A stretch of DNA of 64,000 nt from Photobacterium sp. DA100 (GTDB lineage Bacteria > Pseudomonadota > Gammaproteobacteria > Enterobacterales > Vibrionaceae): contig NZ_CP119424.1 of the NCBI RefSeq assembly GCF_029223585.1, positions 1,116,001-1,180,000 on the forward strand, written 5' to 3'. Position numbers and translations under genes: made by a program. A model generated the notes under the pieces. That model searched no databases. It was not told where the DNA came from and saw only the letters and a program-made list of their open reading frames with translations. This document shows, piece by piece, positions 25,021-34,615 of the stretch. Within the stretch, counting starts at the first letter, position 1. The number at the start of each line of letters is the position of its first letter.

Positions 25021-26157
25021 TTAAAATACCTGCTTACCCTGACGCCAGACACGTGTGACATAAGTGTGATCATGCAAATGGTGTGCAAGAAGTAGATCTG
25101 CACGTTTGCCTTCCGCAATCACACCTCGGTCATTAAGTTGAAGCGCCTCTGCTGGGTTCACTGTAGCTAGCTTGGTTGCCTGCGGCAAATCCAAGTCATT
25201 GCGTTCATCGTCTGCCAACTTGAAAAGCGCATCCAGCAAACTTCCTGGGTAATAGTCTGATGACAGAATATCCAGTACACCTAAGCTAGCTAACTCATGC
25301 GCCGCCACATTACCTGAATGCGAACCGCCACGGACAACATTAGGCGCTCCCATCATGACCTTTAAGCCCATCTCATGAGATGCCCTGGCGGCATCAACGG
25401 TGGTTGGGAATTCCGCAATCACCATACCCAAGTCTTTTGACTCTCGAACATGCTCAAGCGTGGCATCATCATGACTAGCCATCGGAATATTCCGCTCACA
25501 ACACTGCCGAGTAATTTCAGCCCGGTTTGATGCAGACCATTGTTGAGAACGGGCTGCCTGCTCTTTCTCAAAAGCAAGCATCTGATCGTCAGAGAATTTG
25601 TATTTACCCTGGTAGTAATCACGGTACTTTTGAACATCAACAAACTGCCGCTGCCCAGGAGCATGGTCCATAAGAGAAACCAAATGTACCTCTGGCAAGT
25701 TAGCATAGCGCTCATACATGCCGACGGTGGTTTCATGCGGCACTTCACAGCGAAGGTGCAGGAAATGCTCTGCACGGTTCACACCTCGTTTCTGGCTTTC
25801 AATCACCGTATCGATAAGGTGATCCAAGTTATCCTGACGACGCCCACCTTCACGGTAATCGCCCAGAGCGACAGCATCCAGCACGGTGGTGATCCCCGAA
25901 CCTATCAACTGGGCATCATGGGCACTCATTGCTGAAAATGGTGGCCAATCGACTTTCGGGCGTGGGGTGAAATACTTTTCCAAGTTATCGGTATGAAGCT
26001 CAATCAAGCCGGGCATCAACCAGCCATTCTCGCCATCATAGGCATGAGGTAACTGGCTAAGCGTATCTGACATAGACTTAATGACACCATTTTCCAGTTC
26101 AACCGATCCCTTTACGATCTCGTCTTCCAGGACCATTTGTACATTAGTAATAATCAC
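25021..26157 (-). CDS. phnM: PhnM, ribose 1-methylphosphonate 5-triphosphate diphosphatase
   Basis: Amidohydrolase-superfamily enzyme removing pyrophosphate from the triphosphate intermediate to give ribose 1-phosphonate 5-phosphate. 378 residues. LMPGLIELHTDNLEKYFTPRP carries the HxD metal motif typical of PhnM. Further ligands lie in VSLMDHAPGQRQ, MASHDDATLEH and ILSSDYYPGSLL. GTG start at 26157 with GAGGAAAC upstream. Length and motifs match E. coli PhnM. Confidence 0.95.
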   Translation of the reverse strand: MIITNVQMVLEDEIVKGSVELENGVIKSMSDTLSQLPHAYDGENGWLMPGLIELHTDNLEKYFTPRPKVDWPPFSAMSAHDAQLIGSGITTVLDAVALGDYREGGRRQDNLDHLIDTVIESQKRGVNRAEHFLHLRCEVPHETTVGMYERYANLPEVHLVSLMDHAPGQRQFVDVQKYRDYYQGKYKFSDDQMLAFEKEQAARSQQWSASNRAEITRQCCERNIPMASHDDATLEHVRESKDLGMVIAEFPTTVDAARASHEMGLKVMMGAPNVVRGGSHSGNVAAHELASLGVLDILSSDYYPGSLLDALFKLADDERNDLDLPQATKLATVNPAEALQLNDRGVIAEGKRADLLLAHHLHDHTYVTRVWRQGKQVF

Positions 26158-26178
26158 AATTGTTTCCTCATCCCTGAA

Positions 26179-26946
26179 CTAGGCAACTTGTTCAGCTGCT
26201 GTGGTGATGTCAGTCGTTGATGACTCTTGGGCAGAAGTCAGTGCAGATTTAATGCCGCTTGTTGGCTTCATCTCGTATAAACGATCGGCAACCTGCGCTC
26301 TGACGTCTTCATCGTGGAAAATACCCACTACCGCCGCCCCGCGAAGTTTGGCCTCTTCAATCAAACTCACGACGACCGCACTATTTGTCGCATCTAGCGA
26401 TGCCGTTGGCTCATCAAGAAGTAAAACTGGGTAATCAACGATAAATCCCCTGGCGATATTGACCCGCTGCTGTTCGCCACCGGAGAAAGTCGCAGGAGCC
26501 AAGTGCCATAGATGCTCAGGCACATTCAAGCGTCTGAGCAACTCACTGGCTTTTCGCTCCGCCTCCTCACGGCACCCACCGAGCTCTAGCATGGGCTGCA
26601 TAACGACTTCCAACGCGCTGATGCGTGGGATAACACGCAAAAACTGGCTCACCCAGCCCACGGTATCGCGACGCACATTCAACACTTCGCGCGGTGGGGC
26701 ACTGACAAGATCAATCCACTGTTCATGATGGCGCACTTCAATCGATCCAGCATCAACAAGATAATTGGCATACAAAGCGCGCAGCAAAGTTGACTTACCC
26801 GAGCCTGAATGGCCGTGCAGCACAACGCATTCACCTTGCTCAACACTCATCGATGCATTTTTCAGTACAGGCAACTCGATACCATTTTGATTATGCAAAA
26901 CGAAGGTTTTGCTAACATTACAGACTTTCAACATTGGCTTGTTCAT
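26179..26946 (-). CDS. phnL: PhnL, ABC-type ATPase of the C-P lyase complex
   Basis: ATP-binding protein needed for the nucleophilic attack step with PhnG-PhnH-PhnI, not a transporter subunit. 255 residues with Walker [16 protein letters not shown], signature [15 protein letters not shown] and Walker [15 protein letters not shown]. The C-terminus carries an extra Thr/Ser-rich tail (about 25 residues beyond YEMKPTSG) compared with E. coli. ATG 26946, 9 bases after phnK. Confidence 0.95.
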   Translation of the reverse strand: MNKPMLKVCNVSKTFVLHNQNGIELPVLKNASMSVEQGECVVLHGHSGSGKSTLLRALYANYLVDAGSIEVRHHEQWIDLVSAPPREVLNVRRDTVGWVSQFLRVIPRISALEVVMQPMLELGGCREEAERKASELLRRLNVPEHLWHLAPATFSGGEQQRVNIARGFIVDYPVLLLDEPTASLDATNSAVVVSLIEEAKLRGAAVVGIFHDEDVRAQVADRLYEMKPTSGIKSALTSAQESSTTDITTAAEQVA

Positions 26947-26955
26947 GTTTTTTCC

Positions 26956-27768
26956 CTAGTTTTGCAGTACCGATGAGACTAAAAGCTGAGTATAAGGATG
27001 CTGAGGATCGTCCAGCACCTGATCGGTCAAGCCCGTTTCAACCACATAGCTCTGCTTCATCACCATCAAACGGTGGGCAAGCAAACGCGCAACCGCCAAG
27101 TCATGAGTCACAATAACAACGGCAAGTTCCAGCTCGGTGACCAGTCGGCGTAACAGATCAAGCAACTTCGCCTGAACGGACACATCCAGGCCACCGGTTG
27201 GCTCGTCCATAAAAATCAATTTAGGGTGAGTGACCAAATTGCGGGCAATCTGCAAACGCTGCTGCATCCCGCCTGAGAATGTGGTTGGCATATCATCAAT
27301 TCGCTCTGCCGGAATTTCAACATCACCTAGCCACTTCTCGGCTTGTTCACGAATTTCACCGTAGTGGCTTTTGCCGACGGCCATCAAACGCTCGCCGATA
27401 TTACCGCCGGCAGACACACGCCCACGCAGACCATCCATTGGGTGCTGGTGTACCACCCCCCATTCAGTGCGGAGTAAATGGCGGCGCTGACTTTCTGCCA
27501 TTGCATACAGGTCTTCAACTTGAGCCAACTGCTGACTTGCTTCTCCGCGTAAATACAGTACTTCGCCGTGATCTGGCTGCAACCGGCCAGAAATGGCTCT
27601 TAACAAAGTGCTTTTGCCAGAACCTGATTCGCCTACAATGCCCAATACTTCACCAGGGAAAAGCTCAAACGACACATCCGTAAACCCTTTTCCCGGAGCA
27701 TAGAGTTTGGTGAGGCTCTGTACCGACAGTAGAGGCTGTTCTTTAAGCTTTATCATTTCCATCATCAT
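26956..27768 (-). CDS. phnK: PhnK, ABC-type ATPase of the C-P lyase complex
   Basis: ATPase that docks on the PhnGHIJ core. 270 residues with Walker [15 protein letters not shown], signature FSGGMQQRLQIARNL and Walker B HPKLIFMDEPTGGLD. YAPGKGFTDVSFELFPGEVLGIVGE and the ending YTQLLVSSVLQN match E. coli PhnK closely. Its ATG overlaps the phnJ stop (TAATG), implying translational coupling. Confidence 0.95.
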   Translation of the reverse strand: MMMEMIKLKEQPLLSVQSLTKLYAPGKGFTDVSFELFPGEVLGIVGESGSGKSTLLRAISGRLQPDHGEVLYLRGEASQQLAQVEDLYAMAESQRRHLLRTEWGVVHQHPMDGLRGRVSAGGNIGERLMAVGKSHYGEIREQAEKWLGDVEIPAERIDDMPTTFSGGMQQRLQIARNLVTHPKLIFMDEPTGGLDVSVQAKLLDLLRRLVTELELAVVIVTHDLAVARLLAHRLMVMKQSYVVETGLTDQVLDDPQHPYTQLLVSSVLQN

Positions 27769-28715
27769 TATCTTTGTCCCACTACCGTTTGCGCATCTAC
27801 CACATCTGCAGCTAGTGTTTGTTCAAGAGAAAAATCGCTTGATTCAGCAGTATTCACGGCAAAAAATGAGTTCTTGTCGACCGTCTGGCGGCAATAGTCG
27901 GTGTCTGAGCAGACAAACATTCGGTTGCCTTCGTCATCTAACACCACCTCATCCAAGAAAGTATCAGTTGATCCACAAATGCTGCATGGCTCATCCCATT
28001 TCTGTACTTCAAATGGATGATCATCAAAATCTAGGCTCTGCACCTTGGTATATGGAGGGATGGCATAAATACGCTTCTCCCTGCCAGCACCAAACAATTG
28101 AAGCGCAGCCATATTGTCCATTTTCGGGTTATCAAATTTAGGGATCGGCGATGGGTCCATGATGTAGCGATCATTGACGCGAACCGGATACGCATAAGCG
28201 GTAGCAATGTGACCAAAGCGTGCAATATCCTCGTACAGTTTGACATGCATGATGCCGTACTCCTGTAGAGCATGCATTTTGCGGGTTTCGGTTTCACGCG
28301 GCTCAATAAAACGCAATGGCTCAGGGATCGGCACTTGATAGACCAAGATCTGATCTTTCTGCAGCGCCACTTCAGGAATACGGTGGCGGGTCTGGATGAT
28401 AGACGCTTCAGTGGTCGTTTCTGTTGTCTTGGCCTTTGCCACCGTTTTAAAAAACTCACGAATCGAAACGGCATTGGTCGTATCGTCCGCACCCTGGTCA
28501 ATCACTTTGAGGGTATCGTCCTGACCAATGATTGTCGCTGTAAGTTGAACACCACCGGTACCCCAACCGTATGGCATTGGCATCTCACGACCGCCAAAAG
28601 GCACTTGGTAGCCAGGGATGGCAACTGCCTTAAGCAGCGCCCTGCGAATCATGCGCTTCGTTTGCTCGTCTAGATAACCGTAGTTATAACCGTGATTATT
28701 ATTTGCTTGAGACAT
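27768..28715 (-). CDS. phnJ: PhnJ, C-P lyase radical-SAM subunit
   Basis: Iron-sulfur radical-SAM enzyme that cleaves the carbon-phosphorus bond, releasing for example methane from methylphosphonate. 315 residues. The four cysteines of the catalytic region are at about 244, 247, 269 and 275 (CSICGS ... CSDTDYC), each shifted by three from E. coli numbering. The N-terminus NNNHGYNYGYLDEQTKRMIRRALLKAVAIPGYQVPFGGREMP is typical. It starts directly after the phnI stop and is coupled to phnK. Confidence 0.97.
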   Translation of the reverse strand: MSQANNNHGYNYGYLDEQTKRMIRRALLKAVAIPGYQVPFGGREMPMPYGWGTGGVQLTATIIGQDDTLKVIDQGADDTTNAVSIREFFKTVAKAKTTETTTEASIIQTRHRIPEVALQKDQILVYQVPIPEPLRFIEPRETETRKMHALQEYGIMHVKLYEDIARFGHIATAYAYPVRVNDRYIMDPSPIPKFDNPKMDNMAALQLFGAGREKRIYAIPPYTKVQSLDFDDHPFEVQKWDEPCSICGSTDTFLDEVVLDDEGNRMFVCSDTDYCRQTVDKNSFFAVNTAESSDFSLEQTLAADVVDAQTVVGQR

Positions 28716-29858
28716 TCAGTTGCCCTCACCGTCTACGTACTGTGTTGCCATCATTTCATCGTGTTCATGGTGCATCTTACGCAGAAGCTCCAACTCAGAT
28801 TGGAAATCAACGTAATGCGGTAATTTAAGGTGAGAAACGAACCCGGCAGCCTCAACGTTATCAGCATGAGCCAAGACAAACTCTTCATCCTGAGCAGGTC
28901 CATCAACAGCCTCACCGTATTCGGCACCTTGCAGCGCACGATCTACCAATGCCATAGACATCGCTTTACGCTCGGTAAACCCAAAGGTCAGGCCATAGCC
29001 CCGTGTCAGTTTGGGTTTTTGCTGCTTATTGCCAATAAAACCATTGATCATCTGGCATTCGGTCAACTCAAGCTCACCGATATCAATAGCAAAGTTTTCG
29101 CTATCGGTTTCCGAGCATAGCTCTTCAGGACTCAGTGACAGCGTCACCTTCCCTGACCGGATTTCACCTGCAAACGGGTGGCTGCGGCCATAACCTCGCT
29201 GAGTCGAATAGCCAAGCGCCAACAGGAACCCCTCATCACCGCGAGCCAGCTGCTGCAGACGAGCAGAACGATCACAAGGGAAATTAACCGGTTCCATCGT
29301 GACATCGTCAGGCTGCTCCCCCTGGTCTTGTTCCGTTACCATCAAATCCAGCTTTTCAAGAATGCCCATTACCTGCGGGAACGGCTCAGCAACACTTTCA
29401 GCCACCTGCTGTGATGAAAAACCCTGCAACCTAGCTACCGGTGTTTCACCTTCTGCGAGCAGGCTGAAATCCAGCAAACGATGGGTATAGTCATGAGTAG
29501 GGCCTAACAACTGACCACCGGGTAAGTCTTTGTATGTTGCCGAAATACGACGCTCAATACGCATCTCTGAAGTATCAACCGGCTCCAGTATGGCCAAACG
29601 CGGCAACGTGGTTCGGTATGCACGCAGCAGGAAAATCGCTTCAACCAAGTCGCCACTCGCTTGCTTGATCGCGAGTGCCGCTAGCTCTTTGTCGTAAACC
29701 CCGCCCTCGGTCATTACACGGTCTACGGCTCCCGCCAGCTGTTCACTGATTTGCGAGACTTGTAATTCTGGCAAGTCTGTTCTGCCACGGCGCTTTTGCG
29801 CCTGAAGTTGGTGCGCGGCTTTGATGGCTTTTTCGCCGCCTTTAACTGCAACGTACAT
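28716..29858 (-). CDS. phnI: PhnI, C-P lyase core subunit (nucleosidase)
   Basis: Core subunit that with PhnG, PhnH and PhnL couples phosphonate to ATP ribose. 380 residues, the usual length. It begins MYVAVKGGEKAIKAAHQL and contains PRLAILEPVDTSEMRIERRISATYKDLPGGQ and LARGDEGFLLALGYSTQRGYGRSHPF, all family blocks. Its start overlaps the phnH stop by one base. Confidence 0.96.
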   Translation of the reverse strand: MYVAVKGGEKAIKAAHQLQAQKRRGRTDLPELQVSQISEQLAGAVDRVMTEGGVYDKELAALAIKQASGDLVEAIFLLRAYRTTLPRLAILEPVDTSEMRIERRISATYKDLPGGQLLGPTHDYTHRLLDFSLLAEGETPVARLQGFSSQQVAESVAEPFPQVMGILEKLDLMVTEQDQGEQPDDVTMEPVNFPCDRSARLQQLARGDEGFLLALGYSTQRGYGRSHPFAGEIRSGKVTLSLSPEELCSETDSENFAIDIGELELTECQMINGFIGNKQQKPKLTRGYGLTFGFTERKAMSMALVDRALQGAEYGEAVDGPAQDEEFVLAHADNVEAAGFVSHLKLPHYVDFQSELELLRKMHHEHDEMMATQYVDGEGN

Positions 29859-30457
29859 TACACCGCCTCCACTGACGTTGATCGCGGGATTGCCACCACT
29901 TGCTCACCCGAAACAAAAATCAAATCCAACCCCAACGGGAATACCTCTCCCTGAACCAACAATGCGTTTTTCACTACAGAAGAAAGCTCGCCGAGCTGGA
30001 TATATTGCTCGTCTTTGATCCCTGGGCCGGTCAACTTATATTGTTGGCCGGAGAAAAAGCCGTCTGTTTCGATAACAATGGTTGTGCTGCGATCAGGGTA
30101 CTCTTCGTTGCCAACATTAAACGCCAGTTCATCAAACTTAATTACTGGCATGTCAGCGAGGGCAATAGCAGCAAACGACGCTTTGCCCGTGGTAGCATTT
30201 GTTGAAGCGCCAGTGTGGAAATGGATATTCTGCTTGGCTGCTTTGTCTTTCATAAAGGCCGGTGACAACCATAGCGGCGTGCTGTTATCCGCCATCGCCA
30301 ATAACACTTGGCCTGTCGCAGGCATCATTGTCCCAAAGCCCTGGCAGCGGTCGAGTTCAACAATCGTGCCTGGTTCAGACATGGCTTTGAGTAAGCGTCT
30401 GAAGCAGAATTGGCTGTCATGTACGGCATCACGAAATGCCGAGGTAATATGGCTCAT
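29858..30457 (-). CDS. phnH: PhnH, C-P lyase core subunit
   Basis: PLP-transferase-like fold subunit without the cofactor, part of the PhnGHIJ core. 199 residues: FRDAVHDSQFCFRRLLKAMSEPG at the N-terminus, GTEEYPDRS-like NVGNEEYPDRSTT, and FPLGLDLIFVSGEQVVAIPRST at the C-terminus are typical. ATG 30457 preceded by GGAGAAAGGAG. It is followed by phnI with a TAATG overlap. Confidence 0.95.
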   Translation of the reverse strand: MSHITSAFRDAVHDSQFCFRRLLKAMSEPGTIVELDRCQGFGTMMPATGQVLLAMADNSTPLWLSPAFMKDKAAKQNIHFHTGASTNATTGKASFAAIALADMPVIKFDELAFNVGNEEYPDRSTTIVIETDGFFSGQQYKLTGPGIKDEQYIQLGELSSVVKNALLVQGEVFPLGLDLIFVSGEQVVAIPRSTSVEAV

Positions 30458-30486
30458 CGTATTTCTCCTTTCTCCATGAGCGCAAC

Positions 30487-30945
30487 TTAGTCTTCACCAC
30501 GAACCATGGTGAAAAAGTCCACTTTACTGCTCGCAACCTCTTGCTGGCGCAGCGCTCTTTCTGCTTGCATATCCGTCGCCAAAGGGGCGATGATTTGGCA
30601 AAAAATCACCTTCTGGTAACTTTCGGTCTGAAGCAGTGCGTCCAATATTGCTGCTAACTCCGCATGCTGCTTGTTTCGCCCCTGCAGGTAGCTGTAGCCC
30701 ATTTCACCGGTTGCTAGCTGTATAGCTGCTCGGGTGATGGTGACATCGCCGATATTGAATTGACGTCCCGTACTTCCCATCCTTGCGCGTACTTGCGCCA
30801 AACCGATTTCTGCCGGGCGGATTACCTGGTAATCCGGAGCTAGACCATATTTAGTTTGGCTTTGTTGCCAAAAGACTGAGAGTTTTTCAAAGCTGGCCTG
30901 AGCCAGTACAGACATCCAATATTTTCTTTTTTCCGTGGTGTCCAT
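30487..30945 (-). CDS. phnG: PhnG, C-P lyase core subunit
   Basis: Small core subunit, 152 residues. Typical segments are RKYWMSVLAQA near the N-terminus, IRPAEIGLAQVRARMGSTGRQFNIGDVTITRAAIQL, and the GEMGYSYLQGRNKQHAE block. The start abuts the phnF stop directly (TAAATG). Confidence 0.95.
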   Translation of the reverse strand: MDTTEKRKYWMSVLAQASFEKLSVFWQQSQTKYGLAPDYQVIRPAEIGLAQVRARMGSTGRQFNIGDVTITRAAIQLATGEMGYSYLQGRNKQHAELAAILDALLQTESYQKVIFCQIIAPLATDMQAERALRQQEVASSKVDFFTMVRGED

Positions 30946-31641
30946 TTAGTGCTCCATGACTAATTCAATAACATCGGAACGAGTACTGGAATTTGAATAT
31001 TCAGCAACTATTTCCGTGCCTTTTATGACATTCGTGGTACGTATTTTTAATAAGGGAATACTGCTATTTATTTGCAAAAGTCGACAATATTCCGCATTGG
31101 GTGTTTGGGCGCGAAGCCGAGTACTTTTGCGCTCTATTTCGATGCCCAGCTCTTTTTGTATGAAATTATGCAGCGAGCCAGCCTTAAAATGTTTTATCAC
31201 TGGCCACCAGCTATAGTCAGGCAAATAATGGTCAATCACAGTTCGTGGAACACCATCCATTTTTCGGTATGTCCGCAAATGGATAATTCGACTTTCCGGT
31301 TCACATTTTAACTCTTCTGCCAATCGCTCACTGGCGGTTATGACGCGAGACTGCAGCACTTCACAACGAGGTAGAGCACCTTGTTCAAGCAGATTACCGG
31401 TAAAATGGGCACCAGCATGCAGGTAGTAATCGGCTGGTTGACTTAGTACCATGTTACCCTTTCCCTGCTGACGTAAAATCAAGCCTGCAGTCACCAATTC
31501 ATCAATTGCTCTTCTCACCGTGTGGCGATTAACTTGAAAATATTTAGCCAATTGTGACTCGGACGGTAAATAGTCGCCTGCCAGATATTTATGACGTAAG
31601 TCATCTTCCAATTCCTTGGCAATTTTCAGATAGACAGGCAT
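30946..31641 (-). CDS. phnF: PhnF, GntR/HutC-family transcriptional regulator
   Basis: About 231 residues: an N-terminal winged helix (SESQLAKYFQVNRHTVRRAIDELVTAGLILRQQGKG) and a C-terminal UTRA ligand-binding domain (from about residue 90, with RTVIDHYLPD). It likely represses phn or modulates it by a phosphonate metabolite. ATG 31641 is better placed behind AAGGAA than ATG 31647. It sits between phnE and phnG, the E. coli gene order. Confidence 0.94.
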   Translation of the reverse strand: MPVYLKIAKELEDDLRHKYLAGDYLPSESQLAKYFQVNRHTVRRAIDELVTAGLILRQQGKGNMVLSQPADYYLHAGAHFTGNLLEQGALPRCEVLQSRVITASERLAEELKCEPESRIIHLRTYRKMDGVPRTVIDHYLPDYSWWPVIKHFKAGSLHNFIQKELGIEIERKSTRLRAQTPNAEYCRLLQINSSIPLLKIRTTNVIKGTEIVAEYSNSSTRSDVIELVMEH

Positions 31642-31733
31642 TATCATTTCCTTAATTTAGGTACAGCCTAATTTCCAGTTATCTAGACATGTAAACCCAA
31701 AATTTTTATTCCGTGATTAAATCAATATTTCAA

Positions 31734-32522
31734 TTAAATGAATTTCTTGCGAATTACCTGAGAAATAAAATCAATAATACTCACTGTAATAATAACAATC
31801 AGCATAATGGCGGCGGTTTGTTGCATCTGGAAGCCAGAGATAGATTGCCACAGCAACACGCCAATACCACCGGCCCCCACCATACCAACAACTGTCGCAG
31901 AGCGGATATTCGACTCTAGGCGGTAAAGTGAATAGGAAATCCACAACGGCATTACTTGTGGAATGACCCCATACAGGATCACTTCAAGCGGATTTGCACC
32001 TGTGGCCTTGACCCCCTCAATCGGCCCCGGCTCAATTGCCTCCACCGCTTCGGCAAACAATTTTGCCAATACGCCTGTAGTATGGATAAACAATGCCATC
32101 ACACCAGCAAAAGGGCCCAAACCCACCACCACCACAAACAGCATGGCAAAAACCATCTCATTGATGGCTCGAAGGCCATCCATCAAGCGTCTTACCGGTA
32201 AAGTGACCCAAGGTGGCATTAGGTTTTCTGCACTCAAAATACCAAATGGGATGGCCAGAAAAATCGAAAGTAATGTTCCCCAAATACCAATCTGGATAGT
32301 GACCAGCATTTCACTGAAATATAGCTGAACATCCGTAAAGTCCGGAGGGAAGAAGTCCTTCAGCAGCTGCACCATGTTTTCCGGGTGCTCAAAGAACATC
32401 ATCGGTGCCATTTCTGCGCCCCGCCAAGCCCACATTAAAATGCTAAGAACGATTATCGCGATAACAGCATTTTTTATCGAAAGCTTCGATGGCGGCATCA
32501 AGTGTTGAGTATCAGTATGCAT
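31734..32522 (-). CDS. phnE: PhnE, phosphonate ABC transporter permease
   Basis: Inner-membrane permease of 262 residues with about six helices. The cytoplasmic coupling loop is [32 protein letters not shown], the EAA motif of binding-protein-dependent permeases. AAAGGAATAAAC precedes ATG 32522. It is a single intact copy, unlike the frameshifted phnE of E. coli K-12. Confidence 0.95.
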   Translation of the reverse strand: MHTDTQHLMPPSKLSIKNAVIAIIVLSILMWAWRGAEMAPMMFFEHPENMVQLLKDFFPPDFTDVQLYFSEMLVTIQIGIWGTLLSIFLAIPFGILSAENLMPPWVTLPVRRLMDGLRAINEMVFAMLFVVVVGLGPFAGVMALFIHTTGVLAKLFAEAVEAIEPGPIEGVKATGANPLEVILYGVIPQVMPLWISYSLYRLESNIRSATVVGMVGAGGIGVLLWQSISGFQMQQTAAIMLIVIITVSIIDFISQVIRKKFI

Positions 32523-32570
32523 TGTTTATTCCTTTTGTGGCAGGGGGAACTCCCCTGCCCTCATCCATTG

Positions 32571-33584
32571 TTAACCTGGTACTTTTTCTGATCTTGTATG
32601 AAGTGCTTTGATTTCAGCTGCCAGCGAGTCAAGCTCAGCCTGATACTTGGCAATACGTTCCGTCTTCACTTTATCGCTCAAACGCGGGTTGTCTTGGGTT
32701 TCCACCAACGCCTTGTAGGCCTCCATCTGGCGAATTGGCAGCAATTGGTTATTATCTGCCGGCGCAAAGCCAGACCAGGCCAGCAGCTTGAGATTGTCCA
32801 ACTGTTGAGGGTTGTCTTTACCGTAAGCAAGAAAAAAATCACGCGCCTTGTTCTTCACGTCTGCAGGAATATCCTTGCGCCAGGTGATCACATCCGATGG
32901 GATCAGTTCTGACTGCCAAATCACTTTCAGCTTGGCGAAAAGTTCCGGGCTGCTTTTCTCAATACGCGTCAGGTTCATGGTGTGATTCGTTGCCACATCC
33001 ACTTGCTTGTTAGCAACTGCCATTGCATTTGCACCGTGGTTGGCAACAATGGTTCGCTTGAAGTCATTGGCTGAGATATGGTTCTGAGCGAACGCGTAGT
33101 AATTCGGGACCAAGAACCCCGAGGTTGAGTTAGGCTCACCGTTGCCCAACATCAACTCTTTGCGGTTATCAATCACATCCTGCAGTGTGTTGATATCATC
33201 ATTGTCGCTGTTGACCAGCAATACACTGTAATACCCCTGGGTACCGTCTTCATCGATGTAACGGGCAAAAATCTCTGCGTTGGCACGATCCACCGCTTCC
33301 ATTGCCGATTTATTGCCAAAGTAGGCAAAATCGACTTTCTTGAAGCGCATTCCCTGGATAATCCCGGCATAATCCGGGGCGAAATAGGCCTTTACCTTAA
33401 TGCCAAGCTCTTCACTCAAATCATTCAGCATTGGCTCCCAGCGTTGTTTTAGGTTTTGCTGGGCATCGGTTGCAATAATGCCAAAGTTAATTTCTTTCAT
33501 GGTTTCCGCCACACTGGTTAACGGAGATACCAAGCTGGCCGCAAGTGCGATAGAACAGCTAACTTTCTTGATAATGGTAAACAT
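32571..33584 (-). CDS. phnD: PhnD, periplasmic phosphonate-binding protein
   Basis: Solute-binding protein of 337 residues with a signal peptide (KVSCSIALAASLVSPLTSVAE). The mature start KEINFGIIATDAQQNLKQRWEPML and the AYFAPDYAGIIQGMRFKKVDFAYFGNKSA block are typical of PhnD. AGGGAAAG precedes ATG 33584. It delivers phosphonates to PhnE/PhnC. Confidence 0.95.
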   Translation of the reverse strand: MFTIIKKVSCSIALAASLVSPLTSVAETMKEINFGIIATDAQQNLKQRWEPMLNDLSEELGIKVKAYFAPDYAGIIQGMRFKKVDFAYFGNKSAMEAVDRANAEIFARYIDEDGTQGYYSVLLVNSDNDDINTLQDVIDNRKELMLGNGEPNSTSGFLVPNYYAFAQNHISANDFKRTIVANHGANAMAVANKQVDVATNHTMNLTRIEKSSPELFAKLKVIWQSELIPSDVITWRKDIPADVKNKARDFFLAYGKDNPQQLDNLKLLAWSGFAPADNNQLLPIRQMEAYKALVETQDNPRLSDKVKTERIAKYQAELDSLAAEIKALHTRSEKVPG

Positions 33585-33601
33585 GATCTTTCCCTGTCGG
33601 A

Positions 33602-34411
33602 TTAAAATGATGGTGCCAGTTCAGCACCAACAGATGCATTTTCTGCCTGCGGCTTTGCTGCGGTATAAAGCGCTGTCAGTTTTTGCTCTGTCAATTCGGT
33701 CGCTGCCCCCTGGTAGAAGACTTCCCCGTCACGAAGCGCAATGATCTGCTTGCAATATTTCAGGGCATGGTCAACCTGGTGTAGGGTTACAACAACCGGA
33801 ATGCCTTCCTTGCGGTTGATATCCTCAAGAAGCTCCATCACGATGCGTGATGATTCAGGATCCAATGAAGCGATAGGTTCATCGGCGAAAATAATTTTGG
33901 CTTGCTGCATGAGTGCGCGGGCTATTGCCACCCGCTGCTGCTGACCGCCAGATAGCGTTGAGACGCGTTGATGAGCAAATTGCTCCATACCCACACGCTG
34001 CAAAGCCTGCAGTGCCCGCAGTTTTTGCTTTGCCGTGAATGTGCCCGTTAAGGTACGCCACTTCGCTGTTTCACTGAGCGCGCCGATCAGGACATTGGTC
34101 AATACACTCAAGCGATTTACCAAGTTGAACTGTTGGAAAATATACCCTGCCTGAGAACGGCTCCTGCGGATCTGCTTACTGGCTTTACCCTGCGCCTGAA
34201 CAGTTTGTCCCAATACTGTAATTTTCGAATCTACGTCTTTGTCTGATACAACCAAACCACTAAGGTGACGCATTAACGTTGACTTACCTGAGCCTGATGG
34301 GCCCAGTAGTGCCGTCATCGAGCGCTCTGTGATGGTCAGGTTAACCCTTTTCAGTGCCTGCTTGTTACCGAAGGTCTTATTGATATTTCTGATGCTTATG
34401 ATGGTATCCAT
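33602..34411 (-). CDS. phnC: PhnC, phosphonate ABC transporter ATPase
   Basis: ATPase of the phosphonate importer, about 269 residues. Walker [17 protein letters not shown], signature LSGGQQQRVAIARALMQQAK and Walker B ADEPIASLDPES are all present; FQQFNLVNRLSVLTNVLIGAL is typical. The frame is open to 34510, but the start MDTIISIRNI at 34411 lines up with E. coli MQTIIRVEKL, so that ATG is chosen; ATG 34420 is possible. It is the first gene of the phn operon. Confidence 0.94.
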   Translation of the reverse strand: MDTIISIRNINKTFGNKQALKRVNLTITERSMTALLGPSGSGKSTLMRHLSGLVVSDKDVDSKITVLGQTVQAQGKASKQIRRSRSQAGYIFQQFNLVNRLSVLTNVLIGALSETAKWRTLTGTFTAKQKLRALQALQRVGMEQFAHQRVSTLSGGQQQRVAIARALMQQAKIIFADEPIASLDPESSRIVMELLEDINRKEGIPVVVTLHQVDHALKYCKQIIALRDGEVFYQGAATELTEQKLTALYTAAKPQAENASVGAELAPSF

Positions 34412-34479
34412 GTCCGTCATCTCATGTCCGATTCGAGATACAGAGTGCGGGGGAAATATGAATGTTTTATTGATGGGAC

Positions 34480-34497
34480 GTGTCAGCAGCGTGACGG
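34480..34497 (-). promoter_or_regulatory. Possible Pho box upstream of phnC
   Basis: On the minus strand CCGTCAC-GCTG-CTGACAC presents two 7-base half-sites separated by 4, resembling the PhoB direct repeat CTGTCAT-N4-CTGTCAT. Each half differs at two positions. It lies about 70 bases before the phnC start, a plausible promoter position, and phn operons are usually PhoB-controlled. Confidence 0.4.
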
Positions 34498-34615
34498 GAA
34501 TGGATAACAACTAGCTTGTTGTTACAGGGAAAAATATAAAGTAATCAATAGATAATAATATAAACAAGCCTTCAATTGACCAACTTGTCTAGATAACACC
34601 GTCAAGAAAGATTCA

